Shown in pieces: positions 9,692-17,415 of a DNA stretch of 64,000 bases. A model generated the notes under the pieces. The model was not told where the DNA came from. It ran no database searches and worked only from the letters and a program-made list of their open reading frames with translations. Within the stretch, counting starts at the first letter, position 1; the number at the start of each line of letters is the position of its first letter. This stretch comes from DTLC01 sp964555645. Lineage in GTDB: Bacteria > Verrucomicrobiota > Verrucomicrobiia > Limisphaerales > DTLC01. Made by a program: the position numbers and the translations under genes. The DNA is taken from NCBI GenBank assembly GCA_964555645.1, contig CAZKTA010000003.1, positions 124,001 to 188,000 of the forward strand. The letters run 5' to 3'.

Positions 9692-9736
9692 GATTGATTT
9701 CGACCGATTTAGAGCAAAATCAATCAAAGTCAATCA
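9692..9736 (-). promoter_or_regulatory. Promoter and repeated operator of the DeoR/E1-E2-E3 operon
   Basis: On the minus strand a -35 TTGACT (9728-9733) and a -10 TAAATC (9706-9711) are 16 bp apart. Three copies of a GATTGA-type element surround them: two in tandem (9717-9726 and 9727-9736) over the -35 and spacer, and an inverted one at 9692-9700 against the start codon. GATTGATTT at 9692-9700 and AAATCAATC at 9718-9726 form a perfect inverted repeat. This is the expected layout for autorepression by the adjacent DeoR protein. The site is inferred, not demonstrated. Confidence 0.6.
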
Positions 9737-9853
9737 CAAAATTTTTTGTCGCCTCTCCGTGCAAATAACTACCAGCCTGCCCAGCAACAGATTACACAGT
9801 TGACAAAAAGCAAATCAGGCCGACACTTCGCTTGCGCAACTGTTTCAACTGCA

Positions 9854-10450
9854 ATGAACTTTGCAAAACAATTCCTTGCCGAGGTGCAAACAATTGCCGG
9901 GCAAATTGACTCGGAGGCAATTGAACGACTTGCCGATGAGCTTGTTTATGTTCGACAGCGTGGCGGGCGCATGTTCGTGCTTGGCGTCGGCGGCAGTGCT
10001 GCAAATGCAAGCCATGCAGTCAATGATTTGCGCAAGCTATGCGGAATCGAAGCTTACGCGCCCACAGACAACGTGTCTGAGCTAACTGCACGCATAAACG
10101 ACGATGGATGGACAACCGTATTTGTCGAATGGCTCAAAGGCAGTCGGCTAAGCGCGAAGGACGCGCTTTTGGTTTTTTCCGTTGGTGGAGGCAACATAGA
10201 AAAGAACATCAGCCCGAACCTTGTGAGCGCGATTCAGTTCGCTAAACAGGTTGGTGCAACAGTTTTGGGCATAGTTGGCCGCGACGGTGGTTACACAGCA
10301 AAAGAGGCCACGGTATGTGTTGTTGTTCCGACGGTGAACCCTGAGCATGTAACACCGCATACCGAGGCATTTCAAGCTGTGGTGTGGCATCTGCTTGTAA
10401 CCCACCCGAAGCTGAGAATAAGCCAGGCCAAATGGGAAAGCACAAAGTAA
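9854..10450 (+). CDS. gmhA: SIS-domain sedoheptulose-7-phosphate isomerase (GmhA-like)
   Basis: The ATG at 9854 is chosen over an upstream TTG frame extension and gives 198 residues, the usual GmhA length. The SIS phosphosugar fold is marked by RMFVLGVGGSAANASHAVNDLRK-type sequence, FSVGGGN and TVLGIVGRDGG. GmhA converts sedoheptulose 7-phosphate to D-glycero-D-manno-heptose 7-phosphate, the first step to ADP-heptose. The overlapping next gene encodes the pathway phosphatase and the third a transaldolase, which supports this assignment. Some close SIS proteins with TDNVSELTARIND-type sequences act on other phosphosugars, so the substrate is not certain. Confidence 0.82.
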   Translation: MNFAKQFLAEVQTIAGQIDSEAIERLADELVYVRQRGGRMFVLGVGGSAANASHAVNDLRKLCGIEAYAPTDNVSELTARINDDGWTTVFVEWLKGSRLSAKDALLVFSVGGGNIEKNISPNLVSAIQFAKQVGATVLGIVGRDGGYTAKEATVCVVVPTVNPEHVTPHTEAFQAVVWHLLVTHPKLRISQAKWESTK

Positions 10451-11019
10451 ACCCGCAGCTTCCTACAACCAGACCTGGCGGCAGGTGTGCCGTCTTTCTG
10501 GACCGTGACGGTGTTATCAACCGTGCACTCGAACGCGACGCTAAACCCCACGCGCCAACAAGCCTGACCGAGTTTGAACTTTTACCCGGTGTCCAAGAAG
10601 CCTGCATTCAACTCAAACGTGCCGGTTTTTTGCTTGTTGTCGTGACGAACCAGCCTGACGTAGGCCGCGGCACACTCAAGCGCGAGGTTGTCGAAACAAT
10701 TCATGCGCAAATGCTTAAACTGCTGCCGATTGATCGTGTTGAGGTGTGCTATCATTCCGGCAATGAGCCAATCGAGTGCGCCTGTCGTAAACCAAAGCCA
10801 GGCATGCTGCTCCGAGCAGCAACCGAGCTTGGAATTGATCTTTCCCAAAGTTGGATGGTTGGTGACAGATGGCGCGACATTGGCTGTGGCCGTGCTGCTG
10901 GTTGCCGCACAATCCTAATTGATTACGGGTACAACGAACCGCTCGAGCAAGAGCCTGACTTTCGCGTTAAAAGTTTGCTTGAAGCGGCCAGAATTATCAT
11001 TGAGAAAACCGCCTCTTGA
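10432..11019 (+). CDS. gmhB: HAD phosphatase, D-glycero-manno-heptose-1,7-bisphosphate 7-phosphatase
   Basis: The start at ATG 10432 overlaps gmhA by 19 nt. The 195-residue protein has the HAD nucleophile motif FLDRDGVIN, the Thr motif VVVTNQPDVGRG, the zinc-loop pattern CYHSGNEPIECACRKPKPG that is diagnostic of GmhB/HisB-type phosphatases, and the acidic motif MVGDRWRDIGCG. GmhB removes the 7-phosphate from heptose 1,7-bisphosphate before nucleotidyl transfer. Its position between gmhA and a transaldolase fits that pathway. Confidence 0.9.
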   Translation: MGKHKVNPQLPTTRPGGRCAVFLDRDGVINRALERDAKPHAPTSLTEFELLPGVQEACIQLKRAGFLLVVVTNQPDVGRGTLKREVVETIHAQMLKLLPIDRVEVCYHSGNEPIECACRKPKPGMLLRAATELGIDLSQSWMVGDRWRDIGCGRAAGCRTILIDYGYNEPLEQEPDFRVKSLLEAARIIIEKTAS

Positions 11020-11062
11020 ATTATTCTGACTCTAAAATCTGGTGCGCTGGTTCAAGCCGGTT

Positions 11063-11782
11063 ATGAAAAGCCTAGCTGAACTTAAAATCAAAATTTTCGC
11101 CGACGGTGCGGACAAACAAGGCATGTTCAACTTCAATGCAAACCCGCTTATTAAAGGCATGACAACTAACCCCACACTCATGCGCAAAGCGGGCATTGCC
11201 GATTTCGAGGCGTTTGCAAAAGAGATTCTCCAGGTCATAACCGAAAAACCGGTTTCGTTTGAGGTATTCTCGGATGAATTTCCCGAGATGCGTCGTCAGG
11301 CACTCAAAATCAGCAGTTGGGCTAAGAATGTTTACGTCAAAATCCCAATCACAAACACACGTGGCCATTCTTCAGTGCCGTTGATACGCGAGTTGTCACG
11401 GGAAGGCGTAAAACTAAATATCACGGCTATTCTGACGGTTGACCAGGTCAAGGCTGTTGCCAATGCACTCGATCCGGCTGTTCCTGCGTTTGTCTCTGTG
11501 TTTGCAGGCCGCATAGCCGATACAGGCCGTGATCCAATGCCCATCATGCGAGAGAGCAAAACTGCGATAATGCATCTGCCTTGGGCAGAACTCATCTGGG
11601 CTAGCGTGCGTGAGGTGCTCAATATTTTCCAAGCCGAACAGTGCGGCTGCGACATCGTCACCGTGCCGCACGATATCCTTGCCAAGGCACAGAAACTGGC
11701 GGGTATGGGGCTGGACGAACTGTCACTACAGACAGTTAAAATGTTTGCCGCAGACGCCCAGGCAGCAGGGTATTGGCTGTAA
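11063..11782 (+). CDS. Transaldolase-family protein
   Basis: The ATG at 11063 gives 239 residues, close to the small (TalC/fructose-6-phosphate aldolase-type) transaldolases rather than the 320-residue classical form. It contains GMTTNPTLMRK, the Schiff-base lysine in VYVKIPITNTRG, LNITAILTVDQ and FVSVFAGRIADTGRDP. Classical transaldolases make sedoheptulose 7-phosphate, the substrate of GmhA, so its place directly after gmhA-gmhB suggests supply of heptose precursor. Aldolase activity alone would also be consistent with the sequence. The gene ends facing the GT9 gene. Confidence 0.88.
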   Translation: MKSLAELKIKIFADGADKQGMFNFNANPLIKGMTTNPTLMRKAGIADFEAFAKEILQVITEKPVSFEVFSDEFPEMRRQALKISSWAKNVYVKIPITNTRGHSSVPLIRELSREGVKLNITAILTVDQVKAVANALDPAVPAFVSVFAGRIADTGRDPMPIMRESKTAIMHLPWAELIWASVREVLNIFQAEQCGCDIVTVPHDILAKAQKLAGMGLDELSLQTVKMFAADAQAAGYWL

Positions 11783-11839
11783 CCGCACTAATGATGACAT
11801 AAGTCAGAAGCCCAATAGTTTTATCGCAGCACTCCTCAA

Positions 11840-12904
11840 TCACAAGAACCTCACTATTTCTTGATAGACTGAATCAACCGTGACTGCCCTCATGCAAGCA
11901 ACGATAAAACTTTTACCCCCTCTAATGCCCCTACCATCGTAACGGTAATACTTGAGATTATTTCCACTCACTCTTGGGTTCTTTACCAATACAAAATTAC
12001 TCAAGTAAGGCTCGATTGTTTTATTCCAGGTTGGCGTTTCTATCACAATTTGCTGTGGAGTACCCACCGCAGCAGCTAAATGCATAAGGGCGGTGTCCAC
12101 GCTTAAAAAAATGGAGCACTGCTTAATTAGTGCAGCCGTCTTTCGAATGTTCTCGGTTTTGGGGGCGAAAACCCTGTCGGAACGAGCAATGCACAACAGA
12201 TGCTGTTGCGCTTCGAATTCCTGCTGACCACCAACTAGTAGTATGGTTAAATTATTGTGCCGGCTTATAAGCTTGTTAATTAAGGCAGCATAGTGATCAA
12301 GCGGCCACCGCCGTAATCCAAGGTTCTTTGTTCCACCTGATCCTACATGGATTCCTAGCAACTTGTAGCTCTGCAATCGGTGCTGAATAACCCATTGCTC
12401 CGCCCATCTAACCTCATCTGGCCTTATAAACAACTCATACTTGTGCTGCGGCAGTTTGGGTTGCGCACCCAACAAATCCAAGAACGCCAAATTATTCTCC
12501 ACGCAGTGCTTCGAATAATCTAAAGACACTGTACGGCTCACTAGAAAAGGTGTCAGGGCACGAAAATGAGGATAGTCGTGACTAACACGCATGCGCGCAC
12601 CTATTAGCCGAGCTGCAACACGGTATTCCACGCGACTCTGCGGCATCGGGTTAAGCGAAACGTCATACGCCTGTCTGCGTAATCCCAAAAGAAAGCGGAT
12701 TGAGCTGATAAAGCCCGCTTCTATCAGATTCTTCTGAAACACTTGGTTAACGTATGGGTTGCCTGTAAGGATATCTTTCGAGCCAGGCCAATTCACCACT
12801 ACATCAATTAGCGCGGTTGGGAAATTCAGGTGTAACTCGTGAATTAGGGGCGTGGCAAACAACGTGTCACCTATTCCAGCAAGCGAAATTACCAAAATTT
12901 TCAC
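11840..12904 (-). CDS. Glycosyltransferase family 9 (heptosyltransferase-like)
   Basis: The 354-residue protein starts with GTG and the GT9 opening (ILVISLAGIGDTLFATPLI). It has the donor-site stretch LGIHVGSGGTKNLGLRRWP and the C-terminal FLSVDTALMHLAAAVGTP motif. The family adds ADP-heptose to lipopolysaccharide core at the inner face of the inner membrane. It follows rfaE2 by 9 nt, so ADP-heptose synthesis and transfer are linked. Some GT9 proteins use other donors, so heptose is inferred from context. Confidence 0.85.
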   Translation of the reverse strand: MKILVISLAGIGDTLFATPLIHELHLNFPTALIDVVVNWPGSKDILTGNPYVNQVFQKNLIEAGFISSIRFLLGLRRQAYDVSLNPMPQSRVEYRVAARLIGARMRVSHDYPHFRALTPFLVSRTVSLDYSKHCVENNLAFLDLLGAQPKLPQHKYELFIRPDEVRWAEQWVIQHRLQSYKLLGIHVGSGGTKNLGLRRWPLDHYAALINKLISRHNNLTILLVGGQQEFEAQQHLLCIARSDRVFAPKTENIRKTAALIKQCSIFLSVDTALMHLAAAVGTPQQIVIETPTWNKTIEPYLSNFVLVKNPRVSGNNLKYYRYDGRGIRGGKSFIVACMRAVTVDSVYQEIVRFL

Positions 12905-12913
12905 CGTATCGCT

Positions 12914-13411
12914 TTAATCCCCCGACTCGATTCGACCAATCTTCCGCAAGAGGTTTGTAGTAGATTTACCAGGCACCTGGGCTAAAATTATAATTTTACC
13001 TCCCAAATCCTCTACTACATGACGTTCATCCTGATCCAACGATTCCAAAGTATAATCGCCGCCTTTGACCCAAACATCCGGCTTGGCAATAGCCAAAAAA
13101 CGCGTAGCGCGCACGTCATCAAAAATGCAAACGGCATCCACGCTTGCTAATGCAGCCAAAACGGCAGCGCGGTCACCTTCACAATTGACCGGCCTCCCTT
13201 CACCCTTCAGTCGCCTTACAGAAGCGTCGCTGTTAACACCAACGAGTAATACATCTCCATGTTGCCTAGCCAGGTCAAGATATGTCACGTGCCCCACATG
13301 CAATATGTCGAAGCACCCGTTAGTTACAACGAGCTTTTTGCCTTCGGCTTCTATCCCTGCACGCCAGTCAGGCAATTTTCTCCAAGGAATTATTTTCGCC
13401 AGAAAATCCAC
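12914..13411 (-). CDS. rfaE2: D-glycero-beta-D-manno-heptose 1-phosphate adenylyltransferase
   Basis: The 165-residue protein is the size of a stand-alone second domain of HldE/RfaE. It carries the nucleotidyltransferase signature VVTNGCFDILHVGHVTYL with the HxGH catalytic motif, NSDASVRRLKGEGRPVN, and the C-terminal KSTTNLLRKI (S-T-T/S loop). It makes ADP-heptose from heptose 1-phosphate and ATP. The matching kinase domain (RfaE1) is not in the window. The GTG start is supported by the start of the conserved region soon after. Confidence 0.92.
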   Translation of the reverse strand: MDFLAKIIPWRKLPDWRAGIEAEGKKLVVTNGCFDILHVGHVTYLDLARQHGDVLLVGVNSDASVRRLKGEGRPVNCEGDRAAVLAALASVDAVCIFDDVRATRFLAIAKPDVWVKGGDYTLESLDQDERHVVEDLGGKIIILAQVPGKSTTNLLRKIGRIESGD

Positions 13412-13586
13412 AAGACAATTATGCGCATAGCCAAACCGCGAGGCAACGATTTAAAGTCGCCTAGCTGCATCCTAACCCAAAGCCCACCTCGACTCTTAAA
13501 GCACCAAAACGTCTTTTCCGCATCTATGTCCTTTATTCATAGGGCTTGCCCCGCTTATGTTCCCCGCACGCAAACAAATCACCGCT

Positions 13587-14840
13587 CTACTTCAGTCTGA
13601 TTAGCTTTCCATCGGAAACCAAAGAAAACCGGTGCCCATGCCATTCGACCCCATTCCCTATAAAAGCAAACAGCCAAATTACCACAAGGAAAATGTCCTT
13701 CAGCGGAACGGCCCACAATAGCCAATTGCCAGGTCGTGCTCGGGTCAAAAACCGCATCAGGTCAAATGCTGCAAAGATGCGGATCAAAAACATCGCACCA
13801 GCCAACCCAGCGTTCATGGGTCGCGGGTTGGCGATAAACCAAAGGATCGGCCACACAGTTGCATTGCTTAAAATGCTGAAAAAGTACGGCACCGGTTTGC
13901 ACACGCGAATCGTGCGCGCCCAGCGTATCTGATGTCTCCAAACTGCCCTCCAGCCAAGAGGCGCCGAGCGACACTCGACCACAACTGGGCATAAAGCTAT
14001 TTGCCAACCGGCGCGTGCGATTTTGTTCCCAAGCTGGTAATCGTCGGCAAGATAATCAGCAAGCACAGCAAATCCACCAATTTGCACAAGTGCTTCCCGA
14101 CGCACACACATGACTGCACCCAGCGCAAAATCCAACTCGCCAAGGCTCCGCGCCTGCAATACCTGGCTCCAGAAATCAACATTCACAGCCACAGCTTCCA
14201 GACGCATCGGAGCCGTCACCGGATTCGCCAGTACATAAAAGCAGTTTACCAGCCCGACCTTTTTTGCGTCTGAAGCTGTACGCAAATTGGTCGCGCTATG
14301 CAAAGTGCTGCTGGCATCGGACCGGCGGTTATCGAACAGTGCGGGCAACGGGACTTCTCCTGCACGCTCTGTCGCACCAGACCCTAGCCTAGCAACAACA
14401 TTCAGCAGCAAATCCGGCGGCGCGTACACATCTGCGTCGCTGACTACCAGGATTTCGTGCTTTGCCAGATGCTCCATTTGGAGCAACTTTGATACTTTGG
14501 GATTCAAGCCGAGTAATTCGGAACAAATCACAATCTTCGCGTCGTGCTGGGGAAACTCAGTAAGCAACTGACGAACAACTCCGTACACGGGGTCTGATTC
14601 AGAATCAACACCGAGCAAGAGTTGTACATCTCCGGGATAATCTTGCGTAAACCAACTACGCAGACTATCGGCAGTTGTAGAGTCAACCCACTTTAGCGGT
14701 TTAAGCACCGTAACAGGTGGCGCAAACGCGCTGTCGGCAATCCGTTCATGCAACGGGTAGCGCCGTGCAGCCAGCCATTGCCAGACCAGCAGCACAAAAC
14801 TCAGCATCGCTAAACCGCCCAGAACCGAACTAATAGTCAC
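13587..14840 (-). CDS. Family-2/21 glycosyltransferase, HpnI/ceramide glucosyltransferase-like
   Basis: The 417-residue integral membrane protein has an N-terminal helix (residues 5-24), a cytosolic GT domain and three C-terminal helices. The D,D,D,(Q/R)xxRW signature of GT21 is complete: GVDSESDP, VVSDADVYAP, LADDYQLG and HQIRWARTIR. This family glycosylates lipids, for example ceramide or hopanoid (HpnI adds N-acetylglucosamine to bacteriohopanetetrol). No hopanoid gene is seen nearby, so the acceptor lipid is unknown. The neighbours (heptose genes) point to an envelope role. Confidence 0.85.
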   Translation of the reverse strand: MTISSVLGGLAMLSFVLLVWQWLAARRYPLHERIADSAFAPPVTVLKPLKWVDSTTADSLRSWFTQDYPGDVQLLLGVDSESDPVYGVVRQLLTEFPQHDAKIVICSELLGLNPKVSKLLQMEHLAKHEILVVSDADVYAPPDLLLNVVARLGSGATERAGEVPLPALFDNRRSDASSTLHSATNLRTASDAKKVGLVNCFYVLANPVTAPMRLEAVAVNVDFWSQVLQARSLGELDFALGAVMCVRREALVQIGGFAVLADYLADDYQLGNKIARAGWQIALCPVVVECRSAPLGWRAVWRHQIRWARTIRVCKPVPYFFSILSNATVWPILWFIANPRPMNAGLAGAMFLIRIFAAFDLMRFLTRARPGNWLLWAVPLKDIFLVVIWLFAFIGNGVEWHGHRFSLVSDGKLIRLK

Positions 14841-14904
14841 GGCTTGTGACTAAACCGCGCTGCCAGATTCGGCAAGTGCAGAATCGCAAGCCACAGCTTT
14901 CCTG

Positions 14905-15621
14905 CTACCTGAGGACTGCCGTTAACAGTGGCGCAATCAGCAATGCAGGCAGGTAATCGGCAAGCCCGATTCGTTTGAGCCCGAGCATTACAAGTGCAAC
15001 TGAAAAAACCAACAGCCCACCTGTGGCATTTATGCTGCCGATGAGCTGATACGACTCAAGCCAAGGCGCCAATGCATTAGCAATTAGTGTGATTGTCCCC
15101 TGCCATGCTAAAACAGGTATTGCGGAGACGATTATACCCCAGCCGAACTGTCTGGCTAATGCGAAAGCTGTAAGGCCGTCCACCACCGCTTTCAGAAACA
15201 GTGGCGCATAGTAGGCCGAAAGTCCGTCTTGTACAGCGCCTAAAATGCCAAGCGGCGACGCACAAAACAGAACCGTGCACGTCTTAAAACCGTCAGCAAA
15301 CCGGCCCCTGCCTGCAGGTACGGTTTCCATTTCGACGCGGGCGAATCTTCCAAGCCTATTTGACAGTCGCTGCATGCCCATGAGGCGCCCCGCAAGTTTG
15401 CCAAGCATCATCGCCAGCACAACGATACCCGTCTGCAAGAGCATCTGGCCGAGTGTACCTTCCAGACTGGTCCATGTAAGTCGCAGGCCTACATAAGCTG
15501 TCAATGCCCCGACTACGAGCTTAAGCCAAGATTGCGTGGTTGATGTCGGCGACTTTTTAAGCACCAAACTCAGCACGCCACCAATGGCAATTCCAACCGC
15601 GTTTGCTATGGTCCCAACCAC
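14905..15621 (-). CDS. DUF554 family membrane protein (YdfK/YqgA-like)
   Basis: The 238-residue protein has about six or seven hydrophobic segments and the DUF554 hallmarks: MVGTIANAVGIAIGG at the start, GLRLTWTSLEG, CASPLGILGAVQDGL and the glycine-rich INATGGLLVFSVALVMLG near the end. The family is widespread and of unknown transport or structural function. It starts with GTG and lies on the same strand as the upstream glycosyltransferase gene but is separated by 64 nt. Confidence 0.88.
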   Translation of the reverse strand: MVGTIANAVGIAIGGVLSLVLKKSPTSTTQSWLKLVVGALTAYVGLRLTWTSLEGTLGQMLLQTGIVVLAMMLGKLAGRLMGMQRLSNRLGRFARVEMETVPAGRGRFADGFKTCTVLFCASPLGILGAVQDGLSAYYAPLFLKAVVDGLTAFALARQFGWGIIVSAIPVLAWQGTITLIANALAPWLESYQLIGSINATGGLLVFSVALVMLGLKRIGLADYLPALLIAPLLTAVLR

Positions 15622-16030
15622 AGAGCAGAAATGTTAACTGCTAGAAAAACAGTTCAAAGCCCAAAACTCGCAATCGGGTGCCGCCGATTTTTTGCGTGTA
15701 ACTCGCCGTAAACCACATCGGTTCCTGTAGTTCAACCAACGAATGAAATGTGATTGGGCTTCAATCCAAGCACATCACTTGGGTTCGGAAACACTTCTCC
15801 CGCGGTTGCATCTCAAAATCTGAGAAGGTAGGTTTGGGTATAACCCCCTGAATCGACAATCCGATGTCCCAGATTCAGGTGGGCTAAGCGGTGTGTTCGG
15901 TCGCTTAATTGTGTTATGTCCGGGTAAAACGCATCGCGCAAAACACGTGGCGATGGAAACAACTCCAAACTAACCGTTTCGAGACGCCCACGTAACGCCG
16001 CTATCCGCGCGTTTCGTATTGTCGCGCCTT
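15622..16030. other. Intergenic region with several small hairpins
   Basis: No ORF here is convincing. The stretch lies between two divergent genes and must carry both promoters. It contains a plus-strand stem AATCGG/CCGATT followed by TTTT near 15675-15700, a 7-bp CTGAATC/GATTCAG pair near 15850-15880, and AAGCG/CGCTT just after. These could be parts of a small RNA or untranslated leader. No known RNA family was recognised. Confidence 0.35.
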
Positions 16031-16047
16031 ACTTTGCGTGGCAAAGT
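16031..16047. promoter_or_regulatory. Palindromic operator candidate, copy 1
   Basis: ACTTTG-CGTGG-CAAAGT, a perfect 6-bp inverted repeat with a 5-bp centre, ends 9 nt before the ATG at 16057. The same arms and spacing recur at 17084-17100. The winged-helix protein of this two-gene operon is the obvious candidate to bind it. Confidence 0.65.
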
Positions 16048-16056
16048 GCATCTCGT

Positions 16057-16734
16057 ATGCAAGATTCAAATTGGGCGGCTGAAAACCTGCAGGTCATTCG
16101 CACATTGATGGAGCGCGCAGCGTTGTATCGGCGGGCACTGGCGCCAATCATGGCTATGGCTGGTTTGACCGGAATTGCCGCAGCCATAATTGCGTGTCTC
16201 TTGAAGATTGAGTCGGCACCGGGATTTATCGGCTATTGGATTGTCGTGGCACTACTCGGCCTTATGGGCGCATTGTTGATGGTGCGGCGCCAAGCCCTAA
16301 AAAGTGCAGAGCCGTTCTGGTCCCCGCCCACACGCCGCGTGGCACAGGCGTTATCCCCTTGTCTTACCGCTGGTTTGTCGGTCGGCGTATTGGTTTTGAT
16401 TGCTTCGCTGGGATTTTCAATCGCCGCCCCACCAAGCAGCATGATTGACGATGCGGGCGACATCATCTGGTTACCGGCGGTGTGGGCGGTGTTTTATGGG
16501 TGCGCACTACACGCTGCCGGATTCTTTACCCTGCGCGGACTGCGTCTGCTTGGATGGCTGTTCGTGGTCGCTGGGATAGCGGTTTTCTGGTGGCTGATAT
16601 TGGTTCAGCAGCAGGGCCCGACAGATGTTTCCTGGCAGGCAAGCCACTGGCTTATGGGGGGCCTGTTTGGTCTGTCGCAATTGGCGTACGGTGGATATCT
16701 CTTCATGACTGGTGAGGAATCGAACGATCTGTGA
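16057..16734 (+). CDS. Six-helix integral membrane protein of unknown function
   Basis: The 225-residue protein has about six hydrophobic helices (near residues 25-52, 58-78, 105-127, 133-155, 160-180 and 185-210) and a short charged N-terminus. It overlaps the start of a small winged-helix regulator by 4 nt. Pairs of a multi-helix membrane protein with such a regulator are common in Bacteroidota, Planctomycetota and Verrucomicrobiota, and the regulator usually controls the pair. No catalytic motif is visible. The palindrome just before its start implies tight regulation. Confidence 0.75.
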   Translation: MQDSNWAAENLQVIRTLMERAALYRRALAPIMAMAGLTGIAAAIIACLLKIESAPGFIGYWIVVALLGLMGALLMVRRQALKSAEPFWSPPTRRVAQALSPCLTAGLSVGVLVLIASLGFSIAAPPSSMIDDAGDIIWLPAVWAVFYGCALHAAGFFTLRGLRLLGWLFVVAGIAVFWWLILVQQQGPTDVSWQASHWLMGGLFGLSQLAYGGYLFMTGEESNDL

Positions 16735-17039
16735 ACCCGGAACCGTTCCTGCAACTTGATCGGGTAATCCACGAGAAAGGGCGCCTCGCAATCATGGCAA
16801 TGTTGGCCGCGACGCCCGAGCTGTCGTTCACTGAGTTGCGCGACGCGCTCGAAATGACGGACGGCAATCTAACCACGCATATCCGGACGTTGCAAGAAGC
16901 CGGGTACGTCGCTGTGGTGAAGTCGTACCAGAACAATCGCCCGCTAACTACTTACTCGCTTACCGCCGCCGGCCGGAAAGCGTTCGCTGAATACGTAGCG
17001 CTGCTGGAACAAATCGTCCGGCAGAGCAGACAGAAATAA
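16731..17039 (+). CDS. Winged-helix transcriptional regulator (MarR/ArsR-like)
   Basis: The 102-residue single-domain protein starts at a GTG that overlaps the previous stop (GTGA). It reads as a winged helix: VIHEKGRLAIMAML, FTELRDALEMTDGNLTTHIRTLQEAG as the recognition helix region, and YVAVVKSYQNNRPLTTYSLTAAG as the wing. The C-terminal helix probably dimerises. It has no sensor domain, so a signal may come from its membrane partner or from a small ligand at the dimer interface. It probably binds the ACTTTG palindromes on either side of the operon. Confidence 0.88.
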   Translation: MNPEPFLQLDRVIHEKGRLAIMAMLAATPELSFTELRDALEMTDGNLTTHIRTLQEAGYVAVVKSYQNNRPLTTYSLTAAGRKAFAEYVALLEQIVRQSRQK

Positions 17040-17083
17040 GCATCGTTCCAAGTTTGAACATACCCGGCTTTGGGTTGTCGTTT

Positions 17084-17100
17084 ACTTTGTATTACAAAGT
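17084..17100. promoter_or_regulatory. Palindromic operator candidate, copy 2
   Basis: ACTTTG-TATTA-CAAAGT has the same arms and 5-bp centre as the site at 16031-16047, and both are preceded by TT and followed by G. It lies 45 nt after the regulator's stop and about 315 nt before ispH. It may mark a second promoter under the same regulator. Confidence 0.6.
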
Positions 17101-17415
17101 GACAGCAGGCTTTACACGATGCGACCGGGTAACTCGCTGCGCTTCAGTTGCAGCAGCAAGATATTGCAATTTGCGCGCAGCGTGGTGGCGAAACGAAGCT
17201 ACCCGCGCGACGGACGACGCGTCTATGGCGTACCCACCAAGACACTACCACGCCATTGGATTTGGCCACCTGACCATCTCCCATTGGTTGGGGCAACGAG
17301 GTCGCTTAACAGCCTTTGCAGCCCAACCCAGCAAATGGCGCTCCGGAGGCGTGCGCGATCTACTCCCTGATCTGTCGCTTCGGTTCGGAGAAGCGTATTA
17401 CCATCCCTACCGAAA
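17101..17415. other. Intergenic region before ispH
   Basis: Open frames here have no protein-like composition or recognisable domain. If the palindrome at 17084-17100 belongs to a promoter, this would be a 5' leader of about 300 nt for ispH. I saw no terminator or known riboswitch. Confidence 0.35.
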
